5,588 nucleotides of DNA from Pseudomonadota bacterium (GTDB taxonomy: Bacteria > Pseudomonadota > Alphaproteobacteria > Sphingomonadales > Sphingomonadaceae): assembly GCA_023445495.1 (NCBI GenBank), contig JAEXLC010000014.1:1-5588 (forward strand). The letters are read 5' to 3'. The notes below the pieces were generated by a model, which ran no database searches, was not told the origin of the DNA, and was given only the letters and a program-made list of their open reading frames with translations. Every line of letters begins with the position of its first letter. The stretch's first letter is position 1. Shown piece by piece: positions 5,010 to 5,588 of this stretch. The position numbers were made by a program, and so were the translations under genes.

Positions 5010-5588
5010 TCAATCCCGTGTCATGCTTCCCGCCATCGGCCAGTCGCTGTCGCCGACGCGCTTGAGCACCATCTTGAAGAAGGGCCGGCCCGGCTGCCCC
5101 TCGGCAACGAAGTCGCCGGTCTCGGTCCAGGTCGTGCCGTCGAAGCTTGCCTTATACTGTATCTTCGCCTTCGGCCCCGCCGGCACTTCCCACACATAGC
5201 CCTTGCCGCTCTCGCTGATCGCAAGCGGGAAGTTGCCCGAGCGCCCGCCGGTATGGCTGTTCATCAGATAGGCTTTGGTCTGCGGATCATAGGCGATCAC
5301 GGCGAAGGCGTTGAACGGCACGCTGCCGTCCGGGTTGAACGCCTTGCCCTCGATCACCGTGATCGTGCCGTCGAGCAGCGTGCCGACCCGCTCGGTATGG
5401 ACGACCACCTGCTCGGGCGCGCCCGGCATCTTCATCCGCGCCTCGCCGCGCCACTTCCCATGCATCCAGTCGAGCTTGTGCGCCGCTTCCACCTGCGCGG
5501 CCATCGCGGCCTTGTCGGCATGCTGGGCCTGCGCGGCGGCGGGCAAAGCGAGGGCGGCCAGAGCACAAGCCCAAGCAGTTCCCCGGCG
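5010..5588 (-). CDS. Exported DUF1579/lipocalin-like protein, start beyond the window
   Basis: The frame is open from the right edge to the TGA at 5012-5010, giving 192 visible residues and no ATG ahead of the mature part, so the gene is 5'-truncated by the window. The visible N terminus (RRGTAWACALAAL, then ALPAAAQA) is the arginine and hydrophobic part of a Sec signal peptide, with a likely cut after AQA at residue 21. The mature protein has LDWMHGKWRGEARM, then alternating strands ending in FFKMVLKRVGDSDWP, consistent with a periplasmic beta-barrel of the DUF1579 or lipocalin-like kind that binds a hydrophobic ligand. No catalytic residues are evident. The family name is from pattern recall and only moderately sure. 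It is upstream of btaA on the same strand with a 160-base gap holding a hairpin and a promoter candidate, so it is probably a separate transcript. Confidence 0.75.
   Translation of the reverse strand, partial: RRGTAWACALAALALPAAAQAQHADKAAMAAQVEAAHKLDWMHGKWRGEARMKMPGAPEQVVVHTERVGTLLDGTITVIEGKAFNPDGSVPFNAFAVIAYDPQTKAYLMNSHTGGRSGNFPLAISESGKGYVWEVPAGPKAKIQYKASFDGTTWTETGDFVAEGQPGRPFFKMVLKRVGDSDWPMAGSMTRD

Noticed and set aside
5010..5546. TTG at 5546-5544 as the start of the exported protein
   Set aside because: The upstream codons in the same frame encode the rest of a signal peptide, so the true start is outside the window.

Overview
The window looks like chromosomal DNA from a sphingomonad-type alphaproteobacterium (Sphingomonas and relatives). 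The evidence is uniformly high GC, an alphaproteobacterial C4-pathway 5-aminolevulinate synthase, a BtaA/BtaB betaine-lipid pair, and short intergenic palindromes of a style I recall from sphingomonad genomes. The genus is inferred from memory and no database was searched.

Layout, left to right. A perfect GC-rich hairpin (2-19) lies just past the stop of a 55-residue, highly charged small protein on the minus strand (46-213). A 232-bp divergent control region follows. It carries a near-consensus FNR/FixK-type box (358-371) in front of hemA (446-1687, plus strand). After hemA comes a convergent intergenic region with a pair of mutually inverted REP-like palindromes (1699-1778).

Everything to the right is on the minus strand. 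In transcription order it runs: the 3' part of an exported DUF1579/lipocalin-like protein (5010-5588, its start lies beyond the window), a 160-bp gap with a hairpin and a promoter/operator-like dyad, btaA (3605-4849), btaB (2946-3608, 4-nt overlap with btaA), a two-helix membrane protein with a LuxR-type DNA-binding domain (2530-2973, about 28-nt overlap with btaB), a 209-bp gap holding a second inverted-repeat element with a 13-G homopolymer, and a four-helix DUF4199-type membrane protein (1784-2320).

How the genes fit together. HemA makes 5-aminolevulinate from glycine and succinyl-CoA, and the FNR-like box suggests oxygen-linked control. BtaA and BtaB together make the phosphorus-free membrane lipid diacylglyceryl-N,N,N-trimethylhomoserine (DGTS). 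The overlapping membrane-tethered LuxR-type gene and the DUF4199 gene could form a membrane-state sensing or response module attached to that pathway; this is inference from gene order only. No tRNA, rRNA, CRISPR array or insertion sequence was seen.
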